From Rhodospirillaceae bacterium (lineage in GTDB: Bacteria > Pseudomonadota > Alphaproteobacteria > Rhodospirillales > JABHCV01): 57,341 bases of DNA. The DNA is taken from contig JACNJU010000042.1 in NCBI GenBank assembly GCA_014382375.1, forward strand, positions 1 to 57,341, in the 5' to 3' direction. Of the stretch, positions 6,733 through 15,217 are shown in pieces. A model generated the notes under the pieces. That model did no database searches. It saw nothing but the letters and a program-made list of their open reading frames with translations, and was not told the DNA's origin. Both the position numbers and the translations under genes were made by a program. The stretch's first letter is position 1. Every line of letters starts with the position of its first letter.

Positions 6733-9300
6733 TTACGATTTAGGCCGCTCGTTCATGGGGTCGTAAAGGGATTTGTAACCGACGGCGGAGACTTCGATCG
6801 GGAATTTCTGGTTAAAGTACTCGATTTCAAGTTGACGGCCTTCTTCACAGTGCTCAAACGGCAGGTAACCAAGCGCGATGTTCTTACCGAGCGTCGGGCC
6901 GTAGGCAATCGACGTGGTGTAAGAGCGCCGCCCCATCTCGTCAATCAGCACCTCATTGGTTGCGGGGTGGACGATCGGGCAGTTGCCCACGGGGAAACGT
7001 GCAACACCGTCCTTATCGATGTTGTCGACCATGGTCATGGTGCACAGATAGGCCGGTTGGTTGGCCCGCGCGCGTTGCTCGATATTGGCTGCCTTGCCGT
7101 GGAAGTCGGCGGCCTTTACCTTCGGTCGGGCAAGCCCGGCTTCAAGCAGATTGTACTCGGTCAGCAGGTCTGCGTTCTGCAGGCGCAGGCTCTTTTCCAG
7201 CCGACGGCTGTTGGCGTAGGTCTCGATCCCGATCGGGGTAATACCGATGTCGCGGAACATGTCCCAAAGGGCCAGGCCATAGCTAAGCGGGAAGTGCAGT
7301 TCCCATCCTTGCTCGCCGACATAGGAGATACGGAAACCCTTCACCGGCACACCGCGCAAGGTGAAATCCCGGGCTCCGGCGAAGGGGAAGTTCTCCGGAT
7401 CAAGGCAGGCTGGATTGTCGGCCAGCTTTTTAAGGCTGACACGCGCATTGGGGCCCCAGACGCCAATGCAGCCGAAGTGATCGGTGCGGTCTTCGACATA
7501 CACCGCCCACTCCTTGTCCTGGGCCATACGGCGCAGATAGGTGCTGTCGCGGTTGCCAGCGTCGGCGCCATCAATGACGCGGAAGCGGTTCTCGGCAAGA
7601 CGCAAAACGGTCAGATCCGCTTGTACGCCGCCTTTCGCATCAAGGAAGTTGGTATAGACACCTTTGCCCACCGGTATATCACCGGCGACCTTGCTTGAGG
7701 ACACATACTCCATAAGCTGTTCTGCATCACGGCCCGAAACATCGTAGATCGCGAAGTGGCTCAAATTGATCATGCCGACATTTTCCGAGAGCTCCAGATG
7801 CTCGGCATTGGAGACCCGCCAGAAGTGGCGATTGTCCCATTCGTTTAGACGTTCCGGCACGCGCTCGGCATATTTTGCCAGCAAAGCTTCCTCGTTGGCG
7901 GCGTAGCCGTGGGCGCGCTCCCAACCGGCGATTTCCATGAAATAGCCGCCCAGTTCCTGCTCGCGGATATGGAACGGTGCCGAACGGAGTTGGCGGCCCT
8001 TGGAGTAGGGCTCGCGGTTGTGGACCGGCGGATTGTAGATCTTGAAGGCTGTCTCGTAGCAGCGATCGTGGATGAAGGGTTCGGTCTTCTGGATCGGATA
8101 ATAGCGCGCGTAGTCGATCGCGTGATGGTCGAACTCGGTCCGGCCATCGGTCATCCAGTCCGCAACCACCTTGCCGATGCCGGGGCCGTCCTTGATCCAG
8201 ACCGATACGGCGTACCACAGTCCGCGTACGTTCGGCGATTCGCCGATCGACGGACCACCATCGGACGTCACCTGCAACAGGCCGTTGAAGGAGTGTTTCT
8301 CGTTGTAGCCCAGCTCACCCAGGATCGGGGTCAGTTCCATGGCGCGTTCCAACGGCTCCATGATTTGTTCCATTTCAAGATCACGTTGGGATGGCGACAG
8401 GCGGGCTTCTTCTTTTTCCTGAAGGTTGCGTGGATGCACCATACGCGGCTCTTTTTCTTCGTAATAGCCCCATTCGATTTGGCCGCCTTCGGCAGTTTTT
8501 GGATCGCCGGTGTCACGCAAGTAGGCGGAGTTGCCCTGGTCGCGCAGCAGCGGATAGCCGATCTCTTTGCCGGTGCCTTCAAATTCATTGTACGGTCCGA
8601 AGAAGGTAAGCGGATGATCGACCGGCATAACCGGTAAATCTTCGCCAGCCATTTCGGCGATCAGGCGACCCCAAAGGCCGGCACAAACGACGACCTGTGG
8701 CGTTTCAATAAAACCGCGCGACGTCTCGACGCCCTTGATGCGACCGTTTTCAATGTCGAGGCCCGTTGCCGGTGTATTTGGCATGATTTCCAGCTTGCCG
8801 GTTGCTTCTGCTTCCTGGATCATTTCGCCGGCGACGATTTGGGAGCGCGGAATGACGAGTCCTGCGTCCGGGTCCCAGAGCGCGCCCTGGATCATGTCTT
8901 CCTCGACCAGCGGCATCCGCTCCTTCACCTCATTGGGCGTGATCAGCGAGACGCGGCTGCCGAAGGCGCGACCGGAACTGACCCGGCGCTCCAGCTCGCG
9001 CATGCGTTCATCGTCGCCTTTCCGGGCGACCTCGATGCCGCCGATCCGCGAATACCGACCGCGCTTTTCAAAAAAGTCGATGCTGTAACGCGTCGTGTAG
9101 ATCGTCATTTGGTCGTGCATCGTGTTGAAACAGAAGTCCGAGGCATGTCCGGTAGAGCCGATATCGGTCGGGATGCCTGACTTGTCGATACCGATGATGT
9201 TGTCCCAACCCCGCTCAATGAGGTGATGCACCACCGAGGCCCCGGTGATGCCGCCTAGGCCGATGATGACGACGTTTGCGGTTTTGTGGAATTTCGACAT
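6733..9300 (-). CDS. FAD-dependent dehydrogenase with GcvT domain (dimethylglycine/sarcosine dehydrogenase type)
   Basis: An 855-residue two-part enzyme. The N-terminal DAO domain (about 8-400) begins NVVIIGLGGITGASVVHHL and has STGHASDF, where His52 sits at the position of the covalent FAD histidine of dimethylglycine dehydrogenase. An FAO_M linker follows, then a GcvT folate-binding domain (about 460-720, with MINLSHFAIYDVSG and RISYVGEQGWELHFP) and a GcvT C-terminal barrel. Such enzymes oxidatively demethylate N-methylglycines and hand the methyl carbon to THF as methylene-THF. Start ATG has AAGGAG upstream. It lies between the corrinoid operon and the divergent mttB-like gene, so dimethylglycine is the likely substrate. 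Related N-methyl amino acids cannot be excluded. Confidence 0.85.
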   Translation of the reverse strand: MSKFHKTANVVIIGLGGITGASVVHHLIERGWDNIIGIDKSGIPTDIGSTGHASDFCFNTMHDQMTIYTTRYSIDFFEKRGRYSRIGGIEVARKGDDERMRELERRVSSGRAFGSRVSLITPNEVKERMPLVEEDMIQGALWDPDAGLVIPRSQIVAGEMIQEAEATGKLEIMPNTPATGLDIENGRIKGVETSRGFIETPQVVVCAGLWGRLIAEMAGEDLPVMPVDHPLTFFGPYNEFEGTGKEIGYPLLRDQGNSAYLRDTGDPKTAEGGQIEWGYYEEKEPRMVHPRNLQEKEEARLSPSQRDLEMEQIMEPLERAMELTPILGELGYNEKHSFNGLLQVTSDGGPSIGESPNVRGLWYAVSVWIKDGPGIGKVVADWMTDGRTEFDHHAIDYARYYPIQKTEPFIHDRCYETAFKIYNPPVHNREPYSKGRQLRSAPFHIREQELGGYFMEIAGWERAHGYAANEEALLAKYAERVPERLNEWDNRHFWRVSNAEHLELSENVGMINLSHFAIYDVSGRDAEQLMEYVSSSKVAGDIPVGKGVYTNFLDAKGGVQADLTVLRLAENRFRVIDGADAGNRDSTYLRRMAQDKEWAVYVEDRTDHFGCIGVWGPNARVSLKKLADNPACLDPENFPFAGARDFTLRGVPVKGFRISYVGEQGWELHFPLSYGLALWDMFRDIGITPIGIETYANSRRLEKSLRLQNADLLTEYNLLEAGLARPKVKAADFHGKAANIEQRARANQPAYLCTMTMVDNIDKDGVARFPVGNCPIVHPATNEVLIDEMGRRSYTTSIAYGPTLGKNIALGYLPFEHCEEGRQLEIEYFNQKFPIEVSAVGYKSLYDPMNERPKS

Positions 9301-9552
9301 GCCCTAAATCTCCTTCATGCGCTTGTTCCAAACCTGATTAAGAGGAGGGGAAAACCCTGCAAATTATACTGTTTTTTGGTAGCAAGAGGGAAGCTCACTC
9401 GGCTAATCAACCTGCGACAAAAGTTGTCTCCTTTTCGCCTTTATGTCTATGAATGACGGAGGTGAAACAGTTGGCGGCGAAAGCGAGTTAGTGTGGCGCT
9501 TTTTCAGCCCCTATATGCTTAAGGGTAATAATTATTTTAAGGGAGCCAAAAG
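9301..9552. promoter_or_regulatory. divergent control region between the dehydrogenase and the mttB-like gene
   Basis: This 252-base gap separates divergent genes and must carry both promoters. On the minus strand a TATAAT is present at 9363-9368, about 60 bases before the dehydrogenase start, without a convincing -35. A palindrome GACAA-AAG-TTGTC lies at 9416-9428, a plausible operator. A hairpin at 9473-9509 (AAAGCG/CGCTTT stem, 11-base loop, outer GGC/GCC) resembles the one at 6505-6531. GGGAG at 9541-9545 is the ribosome-binding site for the mttB-like gene. The regulator is unknown and none is encoded next to it. Confidence 0.5.
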
Positions 9553-11094
9553 ATGACTGAAATCGCTTCTGAAGCGCCGCGCAGGCGCGGGCGCGATGCC
9601 CGGCGCACGGCCCGCGAGGCTACAAAATCTGTTAGCCAGCCCTATATCACCCGCGACATTCCCTATACGGAAATTCTCAGTGAGGAGGGATTGCAGATCA
9701 TCGAGGCCAATGCCGAAACCATTTTGCAGGAAATCGGTATTGAATTCCGGGATGATTCTGAAGCGCTGGATATCTGGAAAGCCGCAGGTGCGGACGTTCA
9801 GGGTGAACGGGTCCGCATTCCCAAGGGCATGGCGCGTAAACTCATTGAAACCGCGCCCAGTGAATTTATCCAGCACGCCCGGAACCCGAAACGCAGCGTC
9901 AGGATCGGCGGTAATTCCCTGGTCTTCGCCCCCGTTTATGGCCCGCCCTTTGTTCATGATCTTGATCAGGGTCGGCGCTATGGCACCATCGAAGATTTTC
10001 GCAATTTTGTTAAACTGGCCTATATGGCCCCGGCCATTCACCATTCCGGCGGCACGGTAACCGAACCGGTCGACCTGCCCGTCAACAAACGCCATCTGGA
10101 TATGGTCTATTCCCATATCAAGTATTCAGACAAGGCGTTTATGGGGTCGGTTACTCATCCCCAACGCGCCGCCGATACAGTGGCCATGGCGGAAATCGTT
10201 TTTGGTAAGGAATTTGTCGCCAACAATGCCGTTACCCTGAGTTTAATTAACGCCAACTCGCCAATGACTTTCGATGACACCATGCTGGGGGCGTTGAAGA
10301 CCTACGCACGGGCCGGTCAGGGGACCATCGTCACGCCGTTTATTATCGCAGGTGCGATGGCGCCTGCCGCCGTTGCTGGCGTGCTGGCCCAGGCGCTGGC
10401 TGAAGGTATGGCCGGTATCGCCTTTACCCAACTGGTCAACCCCGGTGCGCCATCGGTGTTCGGCCTGTTTTCCTCGACCATGTCCATGCAATCGGGCGCT
10501 CCCGCATTCGGTACACCTGAGCCGACCAAGGTCTTGCTTGCCGCCGCCCAACTGGTTCGTCGTCTTGGCGTGCCGTTCCGTTCGGGGGGGTCGCTGTGCT
10601 CATCGAAGCTGCCCGACGCCCAGGCTGCTTACGAGTCCGCCCAGTCGCTGTGGCCGGGCGTTATGGGCGGCGTCAACTTCATGTTGCATGGGGCCGGCTG
10701 GCTGGAAGGCGGGCTCGCCAGTTCCTACGAGAAGTTCATCATGGACGCCGATCAACTGGCGATGATGGAAGTCGTCTGCCGCGGCGTTGATTTAAGTGAA
10801 ACGGGGCAGGCCATGGACGCCGTGCGCGAGGTTGGTCCCGGTGGCCATTATCTGGGCTGCGCTCACACCCAGGCCAATTTTGAAACCGCCTTTTACCGCT
10901 CCTCCGTTGCCGATTATGAATCCTTCGAGCAATGGCAGCAGGAAGGCTCGCTTGATGCGGCCCAGCGCGCCAATACGCAATGGAAGGAACAACTGGCCAG
11001 CTATCAGGCCCCGGCCATTGATCCGGCCATCGACGAAGCCCTTAATGCCTTCATTGCAGAAAAAAAAGCGGCGGTGCCTGACTCAAACATATAA
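9553..11094 (+). CDS. MttB-superfamily corrinoid methyltransferase, non-pyrrolysine type
   Basis: A 513-residue member of the trimethylamine methyltransferase (MttB) superfamily. Recognisable stretches are ILSEEGLQIIEANAETILQEIGIEF, the substrate barrel segments IHHSGGTVTEPVDLP and NANSPMTFDDTML, SMQSGAPAFGTPEPTKVLLA and the glycine-rich GVMGGVNFMLHGAGWLEGGL. The frame is open throughout and contains no UAG, so it belongs to the large non-pyrrolysine branch. Characterised members of that branch (MtgB, MtpB, MtcB) demethylate glycine betaine, proline betaine or carnitine. It would methylate the corrinoid protein at 5685. Glycine betaine is favoured because dimethylglycine- and sarcosine-oxidising genes follow. 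The exact quaternary amine is not provable from sequence. Confidence 0.88.
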   Translation: MTEIASEAPRRRGRDARRTAREATKSVSQPYITRDIPYTEILSEEGLQIIEANAETILQEIGIEFRDDSEALDIWKAAGADVQGERVRIPKGMARKLIETAPSEFIQHARNPKRSVRIGGNSLVFAPVYGPPFVHDLDQGRRYGTIEDFRNFVKLAYMAPAIHHSGGTVTEPVDLPVNKRHLDMVYSHIKYSDKAFMGSVTHPQRAADTVAMAEIVFGKEFVANNAVTLSLINANSPMTFDDTMLGALKTYARAGQGTIVTPFIIAGAMAPAAVAGVLAQALAEGMAGIAFTQLVNPGAPSVFGLFSSTMSMQSGAPAFGTPEPTKVLLAAAQLVRRLGVPFRSGGSLCSSKLPDAQAAYESAQSLWPGVMGGVNFMLHGAGWLEGGLASSYEKFIMDADQLAMMEVVCRGVDLSETGQAMDAVREVGPGGHYLGCAHTQANFETAFYRSSVADYESFEQWQQEGSLDAAQRANTQWKEQLASYQAPAIDPAIDEALNAFIAEKKAAVPDSNI

Positions 11095-11103
11095 AGTGCA
11101 GAG

Positions 11104-11553
11104 ATGAAAAAGCGCGAGAGCGATCCGTGGATGGCAGCCGACGATTTTGGCCGCACCCTGAAAGGCTTGGGCGTCAACTTGCTGGTCGCTGATGTGGAGG
11201 CGGCGCTTGCTTTCCAGACGCAGGTTCTGGATGCCACCATCGTTTATAGTGATCCGGATTTTGCGGTGCTCAGGCGCGGTGAGGCCTTGTGGATGCTGCA
11301 CGCCGATCACACCTACAATGATCACCCGCTTAGGGGCAGTTTGTCAGACGATATTGCGCGTGGCATCGGCGTTGAATTGCGCCTCTATGATCGTGATCCC
11401 GATGATGCAGAAGCCAAAGCCCGCGATCTGGATTACACAGTTCTGGCTGGCGCCATGGACAAGCCGCACGGCCTGCGCGAAGCTTTCATCATCGATGGCG
11501 ACGGATATCTGTGGGTTCCTTCCACAGCGAGCCGAAAGGGAGAAAGCGCATGA
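11104..11553 (+). CDS. VOC (glyoxalase-fold) family protein
   Basis: A 149-residue protein with the pattern of a single vicinal-oxygen-chelate unit: LGVNLLVADVEAALAFQTQVLDATIVY at the front, a middle strand GVELRLYDRDPDDAEAKA and the closing IIDGDGYLWVPS. It begins 9 bases after the mttB-like gene and ends in an ATGA overlap with the DUF924 gene, so all three are probably one transcript. The usual metal-binding histidine near the first strand and the final glutamate are not clear, so it may bind a ligand rather than act as a dioxygenase or lyase. Specific function unknown. Confidence 0.7.
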   Translation: MKKRESDPWMAADDFGRTLKGLGVNLLVADVEAALAFQTQVLDATIVYSDPDFAVLRRGEALWMLHADHTYNDHPLRGSLSDDIARGIGVELRLYDRDPDDAEAKARDLDYTVLAGAMDKPHGLREAFIIDGDGYLWVPSTASRKGESA

Positions 11554-12122
11554 GTGATCGAGATGTGGCCCAGCGGGTTCGTGATTTCTGGTTTGGTGAA
11601 GAAGGGACTGACGTTTACGGCACCAGTCGTCCGGAATGGTTCACCAAAGACCCTGCTTTCGATAACCAGATCCGTGAAAAATTTTCCGCCGACGTTGATG
11701 CCGCCCTGGACGGCGGTTACAGCAGCCTGATGGGGAACCAGATGGACGCGCTGGCCCTGATTATCCTGCTCGACCAGTTTCCCAGGAATTTGTTTCGCGA
11801 TACCGCGGCCATGTTTGCCGGTGATAAAAGGGCGCTTGCTTATGCCAACGAAGCGGTGCGCATGGGCTTTGATCAGAATCTTACTTCGTCCCAGCAGATG
11901 TTTTTTTATCTACCCTTCGAGCATTCCGAATCGCTAGACGATCAGCGCCGCTGTATTGATTTTTTCAAGAGGGCGGGAAACGAAGATCTTCAGAAATGGG
12001 CCGTTGCCCATCATGATATCATCGCCCGCTTCGGTCGCTTCCCCCATCGCAACATCGCCCTTGGCCGCGAGAGCACGGCAGAGGAACTGGCTTTTCTCGA
12101 GCAGCCAAATTCATCGTTCTAA
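11550..12122 (+). CDS. DUF924 family protein
   Basis: A 190-residue helical protein of the DUF924 family. It shows RVRDFWFGEEG at the N-terminus, WFTKDPAFDNQIREKF, LALIILLDQFPRNLFR and YLPFEHSESLDDQ, all typical of the family, which has a TPR-like fold and unknown function. The ATG at 11550 overlaps the preceding VOC gene stop (ATGA) and has AAAGGGAG in front; an upstream in-frame ATG at 11511 lies inside that gene and is less likely. Third gene of the presumed mttB-like transcript. No link to amine metabolism is known. Confidence 0.85.
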   Translation: MSDRDVAQRVRDFWFGEEGTDVYGTSRPEWFTKDPAFDNQIREKFSADVDAALDGGYSSLMGNQMDALALIILLDQFPRNLFRDTAAMFAGDKRALAYANEAVRMGFDQNLTSSQQMFFYLPFEHSESLDDQRRCIDFFKRAGNEDLQKWAVAHHDIIARFGRFPHRNIALGRESTAEELAFLEQPNSSF

Positions 12123-12171
12123 GCCATAAATAACTATCGCCAGTCTTTGCTTAAAAAGGTAAGGGTGGTCG

Positions 12172-13539
12172 ATGGAATCAATTCGCGAAAACTGGTTGAA
12201 AGAACGTCTGGTTCGGCACGTGTCCGAAGTGCTGCGCCTGTCTTGGCCTGTCATCGTAGCGCGTTCGGGTGTCATGACCATGGCTCTGGTCGATACCATC
12301 ATGGTCGGGCGTTTCAGCACCGCCGAGCTAGGTTACCTTTCCATCGGACTGATGCCCTTCATGCCGGTGTTTCTGATCCTGCTTGGCATGGTCATGGGAA
12401 CAGTGGTCATGACATCGACCGCCTTTGGGATGGAGAAATTTACGGAATGCGGCGCGGTCTGGCGGCGCTCCATGCCTTACGCCTTTGGTATGGGGTTCGC
12501 CGGTTGTGTTGTCGCGTTGTTCGGGCAACAACTGCTATTGGCAGGGGGGCAAACATCTGACCTGGCCGAAGGCGGTGGGCAGATCATGTTTATTCTCGGT
12601 TTAAGCCTGCCTGCTTATCTGGTGACCATAACCTCGTCGTTGTTTCTTGAAGGTATCAAGCGGCCAAAACCGGCGATGCTGGCGATGATCGTCGCCAACG
12701 TTGTCAACGTCGGTATGAACTGGGTATTCATTTATGGCCATATGGGCTTTCCGGCCATGGGCGCGGAAGGCTCCGCGATAACCACCGCCGTTGTCCGTTG
12801 GTTGCTCGCTTTCGCGATTGTCGCCTATATCTGGACCATGCACGATCACCATACTTTCGGTGTCAGGCTGGCGCCCAGCGGTGGTTGGCGGGCCTGGGCC
12901 GAACAACGGCGCATTGGGTATTCATCGGCTGCCAGCATCGGTGGCGAGTCCATGGCGTTTGCCTGTATCGGCCTGTTCGCAGGTTGGCTGGGGGCTGTGC
13001 CACTGGCTGCCTATTCCATCGCCCACAACCTGATCTCAATGGCTTTTATGGTTTCCCTTGGTGTTGCTTCGGCGACGGTGGTGCGGGTCGGGATTGCCCG
13101 GGGCCGCGATGACAGGGCCGATCTGCAACTGGCCGGCTGGACCGGACTTGCCGTCAATGTTGTTTTCATGGGTTTGATCGGATTGATGTTCGGCTTGTTT
13201 TCGGACCTTCTGGCGAGCGCCTATTCCAATGACCCGGCGGTTATTACCGCCGCTGCCCCGCTGGTCGCCTTTTGCGGCATCATCATCATCGCCGATGGTG
13301 GTCAGGCGGTGATGGTCAACGCCTTGCGGGGGGCAGGCGGCATCTGGGCCCCGGCCTTGATCCAGAATTTCGCCTTTATGATCGTGCTGGCACCACTTGG
13401 CTGGTGGCTGGGAATCGCAAATGAAGGTGGCGCCATAGGTCTGTATGAAGCGATTTTTACTGCCACCATCCTGTCGTTGTTTTTGCTTTCAGTTCGTTTT
13501 TTGAAGGTCAGTCGGCGAGCGGCAAATCAGCCTGGATAG
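12172..13539 (+). CDS. MATE family multidrug/sodium antiporter
   Basis: A 455-residue inner-membrane protein with about twelve hydrophobic segments. It opens with a short cytoplasmic stretch and LSWPVIVARSGVMTMALVDTIMVGRFSTAELG, the hallmark first and second helices of NorM-like MATE exporters. The two halves are related, as expected. It lies 49 bases after the DUF924 gene on the same strand, and its last 32 bases overlap the end of the convergent C45 hydrolase gene, so no separate terminator fits there. It is the second MATE gene in the window; the other begins at 249. Substrate unknown. Confidence 0.92.
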   Translation: MESIRENWLKERLVRHVSEVLRLSWPVIVARSGVMTMALVDTIMVGRFSTAELGYLSIGLMPFMPVFLILLGMVMGTVVMTSTAFGMEKFTECGAVWRRSMPYAFGMGFAGCVVALFGQQLLLAGGQTSDLAEGGGQIMFILGLSLPAYLVTITSSLFLEGIKRPKPAMLAMIVANVVNVGMNWVFIYGHMGFPAMGAEGSAITTAVVRWLLAFAIVAYIWTMHDHHTFGVRLAPSGGWRAWAEQRRIGYSSAASIGGESMAFACIGLFAGWLGAVPLAAYSIAHNLISMAFMVSLGVASATVVRVGIARGRDDRADLQLAGWTGLAVNVVFMGLIGLMFGLFSDLLASAYSNDPAVITAAAPLVAFCGIIIIADGGQAVMVNALRGAGGIWAPALIQNFAFMIVLAPLGWWLGIANEGGAIGLYEAIFTATILSLFLLSVRFLKVSRRAANQPG

Positions 13540-14578
13540 CGTTCTGCTTGTCGGGTCCGTCATGAATGGCGTAGCTGACGCCGTCTTTGCTGAGTTGAAA
13601 AATACCGGTGGCCAGGGTTACATTGGTATCATCGCTGGCATCGTCCGGGGTGCGAAGAATTTCTTGGGCTGGATTGGATTCAAACAGAATGCGGGTCGGC
13701 CCGCCTTCAGCAAGCGCGCCCTGGGCAAGAAGTTCATCGGCACGGCTTTGACGCGCTGATGTGGACTGGCTGATCGTTTGCTCCTTGTTCTTCAGTTCAG
13801 GCGAAACCAGATGGTTGGCGTGGGCCGACGGGGTGTCGGTAACTTCCTTGATTGCGTAACCACTGGCCGGTGCCTCAACTGAAACCAGTCGCCCTTCAGT
13901 GGTTGATCCCAGATTGTGATGGAAACCACCGGCCCGGTCGGTCCGTTTAAGAACATCAATGGCCGCGTCAACGGACGTGCAGTCAAGAACCGCCCGGCAG
14001 ATGAAATGGCGCGGGATGCCGGGTTTCAAATCATGGACAGTAATATCGTTGATGGTTTGGACAATGCCGGCATGATTGACGGCCATGGTATGGCCGGGAA
14101 TCATGCCCGGGTAGATAAAGCTGTCAAAGCCCGGACACCCGTCAGGTTTTACTGAAATCCAAAAGCAATAGTCGGCAAATTTTTCGTACCCATCTTCATT
14201 ATGGGCGATGGTTGCCGGTTGATCGGGCGTGGCCGGAATGATCAGCGTTGTGCAGCTTTCGCCCAAGCCAGCGGCAATTTCTGGTGAGCTATTGTCGGGC
14301 CACCTCAAGTCACCGCGGCAACTCCATAAAAAGGCGCGCTCGAACGTCACACCCATGCCATCGGCCATGCCTTGAAGTTCGTGAATATATGCCGGATAGG
14401 ACTGGCGCGTCGCCGCCAACATCTGGCCAACGTAGTCTGAGCCTTTCCAGCGTTGCTCGAGGGCGACCAGTTCTTCAACGTGGACTGTCACGTTCTGTAC
14501 CGTCTCTGCAATCGCCTCGCCAATCGTTCGACCGACACCATAGGCGTCACCTGACGCCGTAATTTTTCTTATTGTCAT
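13508..14578 (-). CDS. C45-family (acyl-CoA:6-APA acyltransferase-like) Ntn hydrolase
   Basis: A 356-residue Ntn-fold protein of the peptidase C45 / penicillin acyltransferase family. These are made as proenzymes that cut themselves before a cysteine. The likely nucleophile is Cys109 in GLGESCTTL, followed by the oxyanion region IAHNEDGYE (125-133). MADGMGVTFERAFLWSCRGD upstream and HHNLGSTTEGRLVSVE later are also typical. They hydrolyse or transfer N-acyl groups. No signal peptide is seen. It starts 15 bases after soxG on the same strand and so appears to be the last gene of the sarcosine oxidase operon, an unusual companion that might release an N-methyl amino acid from an amide. Substrate unknown. 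Confidence 0.8.
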   Translation of the reverse strand: MTIRKITASGDAYGVGRTIGEAIAETVQNVTVHVEELVALEQRWKGSDYVGQMLAATRQSYPAYIHELQGMADGMGVTFERAFLWSCRGDLRWPDNSSPEIAAGLGESCTTLIIPATPDQPATIAHNEDGYEKFADYCFWISVKPDGCPGFDSFIYPGMIPGHTMAVNHAGIVQTINDITVHDLKPGIPRHFICRAVLDCTSVDAAIDVLKRTDRAGGFHHNLGSTTEGRLVSVEAPASGYAIKEVTDTPSAHANHLVSPELKNKEQTISQSTSARQSRADELLAQGALAEGGPTRILFESNPAQEILRTPDDASDDTNVTLATGIFQLSKDGVSYAIHDGPDKQNAIQADLPLAD

Positions 14579-14593
14579 GCGCGAAAATTCCCC

Positions 14594-15217
14594 TTACCCG
14601 ACACCGACCTTAACACCGTATTCATCGCACGCATCCTCAAGCCAGGTCCACAGGTAATGAGCGAAGCTGCGGTGGACATACAGGTGGTAGGTGGCGGCTT
14701 TGGTTTTTTTGTTTTCCGCGCTTTGGTGGATCAGCACATGGGCCATGGACAGGGTTGACTGGGCACATTGGCCGGGGCCGAAAGCCCTTGGGTGCAGGTC
14801 AAGGCCGCACCCTTTCTTTAAAACATCCCTGGCATGAGTCCCCGACAGGCAAAGGGTAAGGCGGCTGTCCGACACGTCAAAGACGGCGGCGTGATAGTCA
14901 TCGAGCGCCTTGCTTAATGCGGTCAGCAGTTTGGCTGTTTGATCGGCAGGCATTGTCAGCAGCCATTCGTCGGGGCCCATCCACAGGGCCTGTTTTTTGC
15001 CCTTGGATGTCACCGTGTTGGGTTCGAGGGGCAGGGGATGGCCAAGGGCTTTTTCCGCCGCCTCACGGATTATTTTGTTGGTTGCGTCGAGCCTGAGTCC
15101 GATATGCCCACCGGCGGCAAGTTCACTGAGCTCGATACCAACGGGTTCTTGCGGGGCGCTTCTGGCATTCAGGCCCAGGTGGGCCAGGGCGCTTTGTTTC
15201 ATGTAGTTCTCAACCAT
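14594..15217 (-). CDS. soxG: sarcosine oxidase, gamma subunit
   Basis: A 207-residue gamma subunit of heterotetrameric sarcosine oxidase, a GcvT-related structural subunit. Visible motifs are VGIELSELAAGGHIGLRLDA, ALWMGPDEWLLTMPAD, AAVFDVSDSRLTLCLSGTHARDVLKKGCGLDLHP and YHLYVHRSFAHYLWTWLEDA. The ATG at 15217 overlaps the soxA stop (ATGGTTGA), so translation is coupled. An upstream in-frame start at 15325 would lie deep in soxA and is rejected. Gene order soxB-soxD-soxA-soxG is the standard one. High confidence from family and operon. Confidence 0.93.
   Translation of the reverse strand: MVENYMKQSALAHLGLNARSAPQEPVGIELSELAAGGHIGLRLDATNKIIREAAEKALGHPLPLEPNTVTSKGKKQALWMGPDEWLLTMPADQTAKLLTALSKALDDYHAAVFDVSDSRLTLCLSGTHARDVLKKGCGLDLHPRAFGPGQCAQSTLSMAHVLIHQSAENKKTKAATYHLYVHRSFAHYLWTWLEDACDEYGVKVGVG

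Noticed and set aside
7909-8637. 242-codon plus-strand frame inside the dehydrogenase gene
   Set aside because: Antisense to a well-supported 855-residue enzyme; no ribosome-binding site or family similarity.
9494-9508. Sigma-54 type promoter (GG and GC spaced by 10) upstream of the mttB-like gene
   Set aside because: The spacing fits, but the bases before GC are not TT and the sequence is inside a hairpin, so the match is weak.
10487-10620. Possible pyrrolysine (UAG) position in the mttB-like gene
   Set aside because: The frame is open with sense codons throughout this region and no amber codon is used, so it is a non-pyrrolysine member.
13508-13539. Frameshift or mis-assembly where the MATE and C45 genes overlap tail to tail
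   Set aside because: Both reading frames keep their family features to the end, so a 32-base convergent overlap is the simpler reading.
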